Origin: a bacterium UBP2_UBA2255
GTDB lineage: Bacteria > Edwardsbacteria > AC1 > EtOH8
DNA: 7,630 nucleotides
Direction of reading: 5' to 3'
Assembly: GCA_002347565.1 (NCBI GenBank)
Contig: DDXR01000066.1
Location: 22,933 to 30,562, forward strand
Positions 1 to 6,176 of this stretch are shown here, in pieces (the first letter of the stretch is position 1; every line of letters begins with the position of its first letter). Position numbers and translations under genes: made by a program. The notes beneath the pieces were generated by a model. That model was given only the letters and a program-made list of their open reading frames with translations. It made no database searches and was not told where the DNA came from.

Positions 1-6
1 TGCACT

Positions 7-555
7 ATGGGCTTTTCACGAATATTGACATGCGCCAGCGCACGTTGGGGCCGCGTTGTCGCTGCAGCCATCCTGCTGTTCTCGCTTGCCTCGTGTTCCA
101 AGAAGACGACAAACGAAGCACCCGACGAGGCCCGGGTCAGGTTTTCATTCATCAACGACGTCTCCCGCGTGAACATCGGAATGCTCGGCGTTTTGTTCAA
201 CGATGGGACCGTGACCAGATCGGCCGCTGCTGCTGACTTTTTCATCGATTCGGTTTATCTTCAGCCCCATACGATTTGGCACGTTACCCCGCTCTCCGGG
301 ACATTATCCGTGAGTTTCATCATGGTCGACACCACCGGTGACACGGTTGGCTTGGGGAACACCGACATTCCCCTGCACGCTGATTGGGCGTGGAATGTGG
401 ATGTCTTCGCGGCCCACCGGAACCCTTCCCAATGTGCTTTCGGCGTTACAGGCTGCCGCGCGTTCACGCTGAATCCCGCGTATCGTGATAGCCTATCGGA
501 CTCGCTCTATCTGTTGTGGGGTGGCAATTCCATTAAGAACCCGGTTATCTACTGA
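7..555 (+). CDS. Putative lipoprotein of unknown function
   Basis: The 182-residue protein opens with a clear lipoprotein signal: a basic n-region (R5, R13, R16), a hydrophobic stretch at about residues 17-27, and a lipobox L27-A28-S29-C30. C30 is the predicted lipidated residue, followed by a Ser/Lys-rich tether. The mature part (about 31-182) has no transmembrane segment and alternates hydrophobic and polar residues, suggesting a beta-rich envelope domain. Two cysteines, C143 and C150, are close enough to form a disulfide after export. I do not recognise a catalytic motif or named family. The ATG at 7 gives a well-formed signal peptide, although the frame is open to the window edge, so an earlier start cannot be excluded. 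The gene ends 33 bases before the duplicated ATPase start at 589 with no terminator between. Its third-position GC is clearly lower than in the genes to the right. Membrane anchoring is inferred; the function is unknown. Confidence 0.75.
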   Translation: MGFSRILTCASARWGRVVAAAILLFSLASCSKKTTNEAPDEARVRFSFINDVSRVNIGMLGVLFNDGTVTRSAAAADFFIDSVYLQPHTIWHVTPLSGTLSVSFIMVDTTGDTVGLGNTDIPLHADWAWNVDVFAAHRNPSQCAFGVTGCRAFTLNPAYRDSLSDSLYLLWGGNSIKNPVIY

Positions 556-574
556 ATCGACAATAAATCAGCGG

Positions 575-582
575 CAGGTGAT
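575..582 (+). promoter_or_regulatory. Shine-Dalgarno sequence before the 589 stub ORF
   Basis: The bases CAGGTGAT match the anti-Shine-Dalgarno complement over AGGTGAT and end 6 bases before the ATG at 589. This is a better ribosome site than anything in front of the M16 start (632) or the intact ATPase start (1835). That suggests the upstream copy occupies the ancestral ATPase start position. Confidence 0.5.
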
Positions 583-588
583 AGCACC

Positions 589-626
589 ATGCTCTCCAAA
601 CAGCCGCTGACCGTCGAGCGGGTTGG
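589..626 (+). repeat. Direct repeat, copy 1: duplicated 5' end of the ATPase gene
   Basis: The 38 bases match 1835-1872 at 37 of 38 positions, with the first 35 identical. The single mismatch is T624 versus C1870, a synonymous change (GTT/GTC) in the ATPase frame. The two copies are offset by exactly 1246 bases. Similarity starts at the ATG itself and stops at codon 13, so upstream sequences are not shared. Confidence 0.9.
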
Positions 627-630
627 ATGA
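589..630 (+). pseudogene. 13-codon stub of the PilB/GspE-like ATPase start
   Basis: Read from the ATG at 589, this copy encodes MLSKQPLTVERVG and then TGA at 628-630. Those are exactly the first 13 residues of the intact ATPase encoded at 1835. It has a good Shine-Dalgarno 6 bases upstream. Its stop lies one base before the ATG of the M16 gene at 632, so ribosomes ending here could reinitiate on the M16 gene. It is best viewed as a broken remnant of the ATPase 5' end, possibly reused as a translated leader. A leader role is inference; the truncated identity is directly visible. Confidence 0.6.
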
Positions 631-631
631 T

Positions 632-1786
632 ATGGAGCGGTTCGTCATCCATCCGCCCGAGAAGGCCCTTGCCCACTGCGTCATCGGGGTGAACACCGGG
701 TGGCGGCACGAGTACCCGGGCGTCCGCGGTATTTCGCACCTGATCGAGCACGCGCTCCTGCTCGGGAACAAGGAACATCCGGCCCCGGACATCGAGACCT
801 TCCGATACGGCTTCAACAACGACGGCCGCACGCTGCCGGAGATGGTGCTGTTCGTCTGTTCCTGCCTGGGCGACGATCTCCCCCGCGCTCACGACATTCT
901 CCGCGATCTGGTCGTCAATCCGTCGTTCGATCCGGAACGGGTCGCGCACGAGAAGAAGATTAACATCCTGCCGTGCACGCTCGTCGGGAAAGAGGAAACA
1001 GACCCCTATCCCCTCGCCCTTGATTGGATCAAGAACCTGTTGTTCGACTGGGACGTGTCGCTCAGCCTGGGGACGGCCGCCGACCTGGAACCGCTCGGTG
1101 TCGACGAGCTGGTCGCATGGCATCGCCAGGCATTTACCCCACAGAACATGTTCACCTGCTTTTCGGGCGCGTACCGCGAGATAAACAATGATCCGCGGGG
1201 CGCAGACCAGCGACAAGCCGTCGAACCGTCCAAGATACAGCGGTCCCAGTGGGGCACGAAGGAAAAGATCCTCATCGACCCCACGTATGTGGGCGTCGAG
1301 GCCGCATTCGGATACACATTCACCGACCATACTCCGGCCGTGGATATCCTGCAGGTCCTGCTTGGTAACAATCCCTTGTCTAAATTGTGGACAGATCCCT
1401 TCAAGCGGCACGCCTACACAAATTTCACGGACGCCGTCTGGACCAGCACCGGCGGCGGGTTCATCATTGAGTTCAGCCTGAACGATGCGGGCGGTTTCGG
1501 GCTCATACGGGAGGAATTGCATCGCCTGTTCGATGATTTCCAGGTAACGCAGGACGAGCTGGCGAGTGCGATCAACATGCGCTCGCTCCACATGGCAAAA
1601 CAGGTGGAGGACGGCATGCGCGGGCTGGTGAGCTTATTGCAGAAGTATCCGCTCGCCACGCTGAAGAATGTCGATGGATTGGTGGAATCCTACCGCACCG
1701 TGACCCGCGATGATATCCTCGCCCTGGTCCATGCGACGTTCACGCGGGAGAATGAGTACACGGTCTTTGTCGGGCCCCGCGGCTGA
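632..1786 (+). CDS. M16-family (pitrilysin/insulinase-like) peptidase homologue, possibly inactive
   Basis: The 384-residue protein has the size and order of one M16 half-molecule (about 400-430 residues). It starts directly at the first beta strand, followed by the inverted zinc motif HLIEH at residues 36-40 (H36, E39, H40), and then the helix and strand run ending near E107. The second alpha/beta subdomain covers about 170-380 and ends in the usual VGP-like strand. In active M16 enzymes the third zinc ligand is a glutamate seven residues after the conserved Glu that aligns with E107; here that position is P114. E121/E122 lie just beyond and might compensate, but by eye the site looks degenerate. 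No signal peptide is visible, so the protein appears cytoplasmic unless the start is wrong. ATG 632 is chosen; an in-frame TTG at 623 would add three residues, and an in-frame stop at 608-610 rules out anything earlier. Neither start has a clear Shine-Dalgarno. It is flanked by the two copies of the ATPase 5' end. M16 proteins often work as pairs, but no partner is in the window. Confidence 0.85.
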   Translation: MERFVIHPPEKALAHCVIGVNTGWRHEYPGVRGISHLIEHALLLGNKEHPAPDIETFRYGFNNDGRTLPEMVLFVCSCLGDDLPRAHDILRDLVVNPSFDPERVAHEKKINILPCTLVGKEETDPYPLALDWIKNLLFDWDVSLSLGTAADLEPLGVDELVAWHRQAFTPQNMFTCFSGAYREINNDPRGADQRQAVEPSKIQRSQWGTKEKILIDPTYVGVEAAFGYTFTDHTPAVDILQVLLGNNPLSKLWTDPFKRHAYTNFTDAVWTSTGGGFIIEFSLNDAGGFGLIREELHRLFDDFQVTQDELASAINMRSLHMAKQVEDGMRGLVSLLQKYPLATLKNVDGLVESYRTVTRDDILALVHATFTRENEYTVFVGPRG

Positions 1787-1834
1787 ATCCTTCCGTTTCG
1801 CAGCAGACACACATTGCTCAGATCGGGTACGAGT

Positions 1835-1872
1835 ATGCTCTCCAAACAGCCGCTGACCGTCGAGCGGGTCGG
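1835..1872 (+). repeat. Direct repeat, copy 2: true 5' end of the ATPase gene
   Basis: This is the partner of 589-626 (37 of 38 identical) and forms codons 1-12 plus two bases of codon 13 of the intact ATPase gene. The preceding bases (GATCGGGTACGAGT) are unrelated to those before copy 1 and contain only a weak ribosome site. Confidence 0.9.
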
Positions 1873-3625
1873 GCAGATCCTCTTAGCGAAGAAGCTGATC
1901 ACCGCCGACCAGCTCTCGGACCTGAAGGTCAAGGGCGACGCCCAGCGCGCCAAGCTGCAGAAGTACCAGGAGTCCACTTTCTCGCGCAAGAGCAGCCAGG
2001 TGCAGCTGATCATCACGCCGGCCGAGGTGATCAGTTCCTTCAGCCTGGAGATCCCCAACAGCAACGGCCGGCTGCTGACCGAGGACATGATCACCGAGGC
2101 CGTGGCCGGCGAGCTGGGCCTGCCCTACGTCAAGATCGACCCGCTCAAGCTGGACATGGACCTGGTCACCAGGCACGTGCCGCGGCCCTTCGCCCTGCGC
2201 CACCTGGTGGTGCCGGTGTCCGAGCAGGCCGGCACGGTGACCATGGCCGTGGTCGACCCCTTCATCGACGAGGCGCTGGAGGACCTCAAGAAGGCCCGCG
2301 ACATCAAGATCCGGCTGGCGCTGGCCTCCAAGTCGGACGTGGTCAAGATCGTCCGCGAGTTCTACGGCTTCAAGGCCTCGGTCAAGGCCGCCCAGGCGGA
2401 GCGCGAGATCGGCAACGACCTCGGCAACCTGGAGCAGTACGTCAAGCTCAAGGGCCAGGCCGAGATCGAGTCGTCGGACCAGCACATCACCAGCGCCGTC
2501 GAGTACCTGTTCCACTACGCCTTCGACCAGCGGGCCTCGGACATCCACATCGAGCCCAAGCGCGACGAGGCCGCGGTCCGCCTGCGGATCGACGGCGTGC
2601 TTCACCACATCCACTCGCTGCCCAAGGCCCTGCACGCGCCCATCACCTCGCGCATCAAGATCATGTCGCGGATGGACATCTCCGAGAAGCGCAAGCCGCA
2701 GGACGGCCGGATCAAGACCGCCTACAACGGCAAGGAGATCGAGCTGCGGGTCTCCACCATGCCGGTGGCCTTCGGCGAGAAGGTGGTGATCCGCATCTTC
2801 GACCCCGACCTGCTGATGCAGGACCTGGACAACCTGGGCTTCTACCCCCGCGAGTTCCAGCTGTACAACAGCTTCATCCAGCGGCCCAACGGCATCATTT
2901 TGGTGACGGGCCCGACGGGCAGCGGCAAGACCACCACCCTCTACTCGTCGATGCGGGTGCTGGCCTCGCCCGAGGTCAACATCGTGACGGTGGAGGACCC
3001 GATCGAGATGGTGATCGAGTCCTTCAACCAGGTGGGCGTCCAGCCCGCCGCCGGCGTGGACTTCTCCAACATCCTGCCTACCATCCTGCGCCAGGACCCG
3101 GACATCATCATGGTGGGCGAGATTCGCGACAGCGAGACCGCCGAGCACGCCATCCAGGCGGCCCTCACCGGCCACCTGGTGCTGTCCACCCTGCACACCA
3201 ACGACTCGGCCTCGACCATCATCCGCCTGCTGGACCTGAAGATCCCGCCGTTCCTGATCGCGTCGACCATCGTCGGCATCGTGGCCCAGCGGCTGGTGCG
3301 CAAGATCTGCAAGAGTTGCAAGAAGGAGCGCCTGCTGTCGGACACCGAGCTGTCGAACCTGGGCCTGCCGGCGACGCACAACCGGGTCAGCTTCGGCGAG
3401 GGCTGCGTGGAGTGCCGCGGCACCGGCTACAAGGGCCGCACCGGCATCTTCGAGGTGCTGGAGCTGTCCGACCGGATGCGGGCGGCGCTGGCCGGCGAGG
3501 TGTCGCTCAAGGCGCTGTACGACATCGCCCGGGCCGACGGCCTGGTCAACCTGCGGCAGGTGGCGGTGCGCAAGATGCTGGAGGGCGTGACCACCTACGA
3601 GGAGGTGTTCGCGGTCACGGGGTGA
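1835..3625 (+). CDS. pilB: Type IV pilus / type II secretion assembly ATPase (PilB/GspE family)
   Basis: The 596-residue hexameric ATPase is of the type that powers pilin or pseudopilin extension from the cytoplasmic face of the inner membrane. Residues 8-30 resemble the short N-terminal helix motif of PilB-like proteins. About 31-78 form a polar linker and about 80-190 a MshEN/GspE N-terminal domain. The core follows in order: Walker A at 359-366 (GPTGSGKT, K365), Asp box VEDPIE at 386-391, Walker B at 421-432 with E429, and His box around H447-H454. A complete tetracysteine zinc site follows: C492, C495, C524, C527. All catalytic elements are intact. The ATG at 1835 is chosen over an in-frame TTG at 1814 because the duplicated copy at 589 is homologous only from this ATG onward. 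The gene follows the M16 stop by 48 bases and is followed by a strong terminator. Third-position GC is extremely high, unlike its upstream neighbours. PilB, GspE and MshE cannot be separated firmly without pilin or platform genes nearby, so the symbol is provisional; the family is certain. Confidence 0.93.
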   Translation: MLSKQPLTVERVGQILLAKKLITADQLSDLKVKGDAQRAKLQKYQESTFSRKSSQVQLIITPAEVISSFSLEIPNSNGRLLTEDMITEAVAGELGLPYVKIDPLKLDMDLVTRHVPRPFALRHLVVPVSEQAGTVTMAVVDPFIDEALEDLKKARDIKIRLALASKSDVVKIVREFYGFKASVKAAQAEREIGNDLGNLEQYVKLKGQAEIESSDQHITSAVEYLFHYAFDQRASDIHIEPKRDEAAVRLRIDGVLHHIHSLPKALHAPITSRIKIMSRMDISEKRKPQDGRIKTAYNGKEIELRVSTMPVAFGEKVVIRIFDPDLLMQDLDNLGFYPREFQLYNSFIQRPNGIILVTGPTGSGKTTTLYSSMRVLASPEVNIVTVEDPIEMVIESFNQVGVQPAAGVDFSNILPTILRQDPDIIMVGEIRDSETAEHAIQAALTGHLVLSTLHTNDSASTIIRLLDLKIPPFLIASTIVGIVAQRLVRKICKSCKKERLLSDTELSNLGLPATHNRVSFGEGCVECRGTGYKGRTGIFEVLELSDRMRAALAGEVSLKALYDIARADGLVNLRQVAVRKMLEGVTTYEEVFAVTG

Positions 3626-3660
3626 GACCTTTCATCGAATAAGGAACCCAGGAATGCAAG

Positions 3661-3696
3661 AACGCCCGGCGGCATGAGCCGCGGGGCGTTTTCTTT
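3661..3696 (+). terminator. Intrinsic (rho-independent) terminator after the ATPase gene
   Basis: The left arm at 3661-3673 pairs with the right arm at 3678-3690 at 12 of 13 positions around an ATGA loop. The hairpin is GC-rich and runs directly into TTTTCTTT (3689-3696). It lies 35 bases after the ATPase stop and separates the left gene block from the peptidase block. Confidence 0.9.
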
Positions 3697-3736
3697 CCGG
3701 CGAAGGCCACGATCGGAACGCCCCGTCAGCGGCCCC

Positions 3737-3767
3737 GGGAAAACGGTGTCTGAAAAACCCCGTTCCC
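3737..3767. repeat. Imperfect inverted repeat abutting the -35 box
   Basis: GGG (3737-3739) and AACGG (3742-3746) pair with CCGTT (3760-3764) and CCC (3765-3767), leaving an AA bulge and a 13-base loop. It ends one base before the -35 hexamer at 3769. It could be a REP-like dispersed sequence or an operator; nothing in the window decides between them. Confidence 0.35.
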
Positions 3768-3768
3768 C

Positions 3769-3797
3769 TTGACTTTTCGCGATAATTGGGATATGAT
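3769..3797 (+). promoter_or_regulatory. Sigma-70-type promoter for the M42 peptidase block
   Basis: TTGACT at 3769-3774 and TATGAT at 3792-3797 each match the housekeeping consensus at 5 of 6 positions and are separated by exactly 17 bases. The region is locally AT-rich within GC-rich DNA, lies after a terminator, and is 59 bases before the first M42 start codon. Transcription would begin around 3803-3806, leaving a roughly 50-base 5' UTR. Confidence 0.8.
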
Positions 3798-3856
3798 AAT
3801 AGGTCGCCCGTCCGCGCCAACGCGCCGGGCCGCAGCATATTATCACGGGAGCGCCC

Positions 3857-4996
3857 ATGCCCCAGCCCAAGAAGACGATACCGCCCGCCGCGCCGGAGAA
3901 GAAGCCCGAGCCCAACAAGACCCTGGAGCTGGTGCGGCGGCTGACCCAGACCGTCGGCCCGTCCGGCTACGAGCACCACGCCGCGCTGGCCGCCCAGGCC
4001 GAGCTGGCCAAGCACGCCGATGAGGTCAGGATCGACAAGGTCGGCAGCGCCGTCGCGCTGAAGCGCGGCTGCCAGAAGGGGCCGCTGCGCAAGAAGATAC
4101 TGCTGGCCGCGCACGTCGACGAGATCGGCCTGCTGGTGACCCGGATCGAGCCCGGCGGCTTTTTGCGCTTCACCGAGATCGGCGGCTTCGACACCCGCGT
4201 GCTGCTGGGCCAGGAGGTCTGGGTCCACCCGGTGTCCCGGCACGGCGTGGCCACGGAGCTCAAGTACCCCGGCATCATCGGCGCCAAGCCGCCGCACTTC
4301 CAGTCCAGGGAGGAGTCCGACTCGGTGATCCCGCTGGAGGACCTCTACATCGACGTCGGCATGGACGCGGGGACAGCCCGGCAGCGCATCACGGTCGGCG
4401 ACATCGCCACCATCCGCGCGCCGATGGTGTTGTTGAAAAACGACCGTGCCGCCGGCAAGGCCATGGACGACCGGGCCTGCGTGGCGGTGATGGTGCAGGC
4501 GCTGGAGCATCTCAGGAAGGTCAATCACTCGTGGGACGTCTACGCCGTGGCCACGGTGCAGGAGGAGGAGGGCTGGGGCTGCCTGGGCGCGCTGACATCG
4601 ACCTACAACGTCCGGCCCGACATCGGCATCGCCATCGACGGCACCCACGCCGACATGCCGGTCGCCGCCGAGCACGAGACTTTCGCCCTGGGCAAGGGTC
4701 CGACCATCGCCATGGGCCCCAACCTCCACCCCGCCGTGGTGGAGCGGCTGAAACAGACCGCACGCGACCAGGAGATCCCCTGGCAGCTGGAGCCCGTGGC
4801 CGGCGTCACCGGCACCGACGCCATGGACATCCAGGTGGCGCTGGAGGGCGTGCCGGCCGGGCTGGTCAGCCCGCCGATGCGCTACATGCACACGCCGGTG
4901 GAGACCATCGCCGCGGCGGACATCGACCGCGCCGGCCGGCTGCTGGCGCGCTTCATCCAGGACCTCGACGACATCAAGCTGGAATGGCAGGACTGA
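3857..4996 (+). CDS. M42-family metallo-aminopeptidase, paralogue 1
   Basis: The 379-residue protein is a cytosolic M42 (TET/FrvX-type) aminopeptidase, expected to remove N-terminal residues from peptides using two metal ions and usually assembled as a dodecameric tetrahedron. Visible site residues: H86 and D88 (AAHVDE), D204/D205 (AMDDR), E236/E237 (VQEEEG, catalytic base and ligand), D261 (IDGTHAD) and H345 (RYMHTP). All expected ligands are present. The usual QEEVG motif reads QEEEG here. Compared with the next paralogue it has a Pro/Lys-rich N-terminal extension of about 20 residues. It also has a longer segment around residues 110-170, in a part of M42 proteins that carries the dimerisation (PDZ-like) insert. 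ATG 3857 has GGGAG 5 bases upstream and follows a near-consensus promoter. The next M42 gene starts 43 bases downstream without a terminator. Substrate preference cannot be read from the sequence. Confidence 0.92.
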   Translation: MPQPKKTIPPAAPEKKPEPNKTLELVRRLTQTVGPSGYEHHAALAAQAELAKHADEVRIDKVGSAVALKRGCQKGPLRKKILLAAHVDEIGLLVTRIEPGGFLRFTEIGGFDTRVLLGQEVWVHPVSRHGVATELKYPGIIGAKPPHFQSREESDSVIPLEDLYIDVGMDAGTARQRITVGDIATIRAPMVLLKNDRAAGKAMDDRACVAVMVQALEHLRKVNHSWDVYAVATVQEEEGWGCLGALTSTYNVRPDIGIAIDGTHADMPVAAEHETFALGKGPTIAMGPNLHPAVVERLKQTARDQEIPWQLEPVAGVTGTDAMDIQVALEGVPAGLVSPPMRYMHTPVETIAAADIDRAGRLLARFIQDLDDIKLEWQD

Positions 4997-5003
4997 CCTC
5001 CCG

Positions 5004-5019
5004 GCTGTAAGCTTGCAGC
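5004..5019. repeat. Short near-palindrome between M42 genes 1 and 2
   Basis: GCTG-T-AAGCTT-G-CAGC is symmetric at 14 of 16 positions and sits in the 43-base gap, 20 bases before the next start codon. It is too short to call a terminator and has no T-run. It could be a protein-binding site or chance. Confidence 0.25.
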
Positions 5020-5030
5020 TCTAAGCCATA

Positions 5031-5036
5031 AAGGAG
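5031..5036 (+). promoter_or_regulatory. Ribosome binding site of M42 paralogue 2
   Basis: AAGGAG precedes the ATG at 5040 by only 3 bases. That spacing is short but the match is strong and fixes this start, since no alternative start with a comparable site lies nearby. Confidence 0.65.
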
Positions 5037-5039
5037 CGT

Positions 5040-6080
5040 ATGCTGGACCTCAAGCTCATCGAAAAACTCACCAATGCCCCCGGCGTCAGCGGCAACGAGA
5101 ACGCGGTGCGCACGATCGTCCGCGCCGGCATCGAGAAGCACGTCGACGACATCCGGGTGGACGCGCTGGGCAACCTGATCGCCTTTAAACGGGCAACGGG
5201 AAAAGGGAAACGGGGGACAGGCCCCAAGGTGATGCTGGCCGCCCACATGGACGAGGTCGGCCTGATGGTCACCTTCATCGACAAGCAGGGCTACCTCAAG
5301 TTCGACAAGGTGGGCGGCGTGGACAACCGGGTACTGCTGGCCAAGCGGGTGCTGGTGGGCAAGGACCGGACACCGGGCGTGATCGGGGTGCGGCCCATCC
5401 ACATGATCTGGCGCAAGGGCGAGCACAAGAAGGTCTCCACCAACGAGGAGCTGGTGATCGACATCGGCGCGGCCACTCAGGAGGAGGCCCAGAAGGCCGC
5501 CGCCGTGGGCGATTACGTTGTGTTTGACACGGCCTATGAGGACTGGGGCGCGCTGGTCAAGGCCAAGGCCTTCGACGACCGCATCGGCTGCTACCTGATG
5601 ATGGAGCTGCTGAAGGGCGGCTACCCCTTCCCCCTCTACGCCGCCTTCACCACCCAGGAGGAGGTCGGCCTGCGCGGGGCGCGGGTGGCGGCCTACCGCA
5701 CGCTGCCGGACATCGCCTTCATCCTGGAGGGCACCGGCGCCGCCGACATGCCGCAGCCCAAGGAGGGCGACACCAGCCGGGTGCCGGCGCTGGGCAAGGG
5801 CCCGGTGGTGACGGTGATGGACCGCTCGGTAATCTGCGACAAGGGGCTGGTCAAGCTGCTGCGCGACGCCGCGAAAGCGAAGCGGATCCCGCTCCAGGTC
5901 AAGCAGCCGGGCATCGGCGGCACCGACGCCGGCCGCATCCACATCACCAGGGAGGGCGTGCGCACCGTGGTGCTGGCCATCCCGGCGCGCTACATCCACT
6001 CGCCGGTGGGCCTGATGGCCAAAGCGGACATCGCCAACGGCCTGAAACTGATGCAGGCGGCCCTGGCCAAGGTCCGCTGA
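5040..6080 (+). CDS. M42-family metallo-aminopeptidase, paralogue 2
   Basis: The 346-residue M42 aminopeptidase is of normal length for the family. Site residues in order: H69 and D71 (AAHMDE), D179/D180 (AFDDR), E207 and E208 (QEEVGLRGA), E230 (LEGTGAAD, where paralogue 1 has Asp; both occur in the family) and H320 (RYIHSP). It is clearly homologous to its neighbours but diverged, so the duplication is not recent. Unusually, about eight extra residues relative to paralogue 3 (ATGKGKRGTGP, about 52-62) sit in the loop just before the AAHMDE strand. They are encoded by a heptamer tandem repeat with A-rich codons (AAA, GGA) that stand out from the surrounding GC-ending codons. The insert is in frame and likely surface-exposed. 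A strong AAGGAG site precedes the ATG. Co-transcription with paralogue 1 is likely from the 43-base gap. Specificity is unknown. Confidence 0.93.
   Translation: MLDLKLIEKLTNAPGVSGNENAVRTIVRAGIEKHVDDIRVDALGNLIAFKRATGKGKRGTGPKVMLAAHMDEVGLMVTFIDKQGYLKFDKVGGVDNRVLLAKRVLVGKDRTPGVIGVRPIHMIWRKGEHKKVSTNEELVIDIGAATQEEAQKAAAVGDYVVFDTAYEDWGALVKAKAFDDRIGCYLMMELLKGGYPFPLYAAFTTQEEVGLRGARVAAYRTLPDIAFILEGTGAADMPQPKEGDTSRVPALGKGPVVTVMDRSVICDKGLVKLLRDAAKAKRIPLQVKQPGIGGTDAGRIHITREGVRTVVLAIPARYIHSPVGLMAKADIANGLKLMQAALAKVR
5190..5217 (+). repeat. Heptanucleotide tandem repeat inside M42 paralogue 2
   Basis: Four adjacent 7-base units are visible: CGGGCAA, CGGGAAA, AGGGAAA and CGGGGGA, around a consensus CGGGAAA. 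The array lies inside the coding sequence and encodes the extra loop. Because 7 is not a multiple of 3, gain or loss of one or two units would shift the frame. Confidence 0.65.
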
Positions 6081-6089
6081 CCAGTCATT

Positions 6090-6114
6090 CCGGGGCTCCC
6101 CGGCGTCCGCCGGG
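6090..6114. repeat. Two overlapping GC-rich hairpins after M42 paralogue 2
   Basis: CCGGGG-CT-CCCCGG (6090-6103) and CCCGGCG-TC-CGCCGGG (6099-6114) are both perfect but share bases 6099-6103, so only one can form at a time. No T-run follows, so I do not call a terminator. The preceding GTCATTCC (6084-6091) resembles the outer end of the palindromic element at 7268, so this may be a decayed fragment of the same repeat type. Confidence 0.45.
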
Positions 6115-6146
6115 CGACAACAATCAACAGCAACGCACAATCGCCT

Positions 6147-6176
6147 GTGGCCGAAAAGAAAAAGCGCTATTTTTGA
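6147..6176 (+). other. Possible 9-codon leader or displaced N-terminus of the oxidoreductase
   Basis: GTG at 6147 reads VAEKKKRYF and stops at TGA 6174-6176, overlapping the TTG (6173-6175) used as the oxidoreductase start. A basic N-terminus joined to the oxidoreductase frame would look natural, and the frames differ by -1 at a run of five T (6170-6174). It could be a leader peptide, a slippage site, or one missing T in the sequence. There is no clear Shine-Dalgarno before the GTG. Confidence 0.3.

Noticed and set aside
545..1591. Long open frame on the minus strand across the M16 gene
   Set aside because: It mirrors the M16 coding frame in GC-biased DNA, shows no recognisable domain, and the + strand protein has clear M16 motifs.
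1814..1834. Upstream TTG start for the ATPase adding seven residues
   Set aside because: The duplicated copy shows homology beginning exactly at ATG 1835, and the seven codons lack a convincing ribosome site.
589..1872. Transposon or insertion sequence bounded by the 38-base direct repeats
   Set aside because: There is no transposase or integrase, no terminal inverted repeats were seen at the inner ends, and the repeat is coding sequence, far longer than usual target duplications. It was kept as a duplication finding instead.
1883..3379. Very long (498-codon) minus-strand open frame
   Set aside because: It is antisense to the ATPase gene; composition is dominated by Leu, Asp, Gly, His, Arg and Val, as expected from reverse reading of high-GC3 codons.
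3632..4891. Minus-strand open frame of 419 codons
   Set aside because: It crosses the terminator, the promoter and the first M42 gene and has no family motifs; an antisense artefact.
6090..6114. Intrinsic terminator between M42 paralogue 2 and the oxidoreductase
   Set aside because: The stems are strong but the following bases (CGACAACAATC) contain no T-run.
4974..6140. Minus-strand open frame of 388 codons
   Set aside because: It is antisense to the second M42 gene with a low-information His/Val/Asp/Gly-rich translation.
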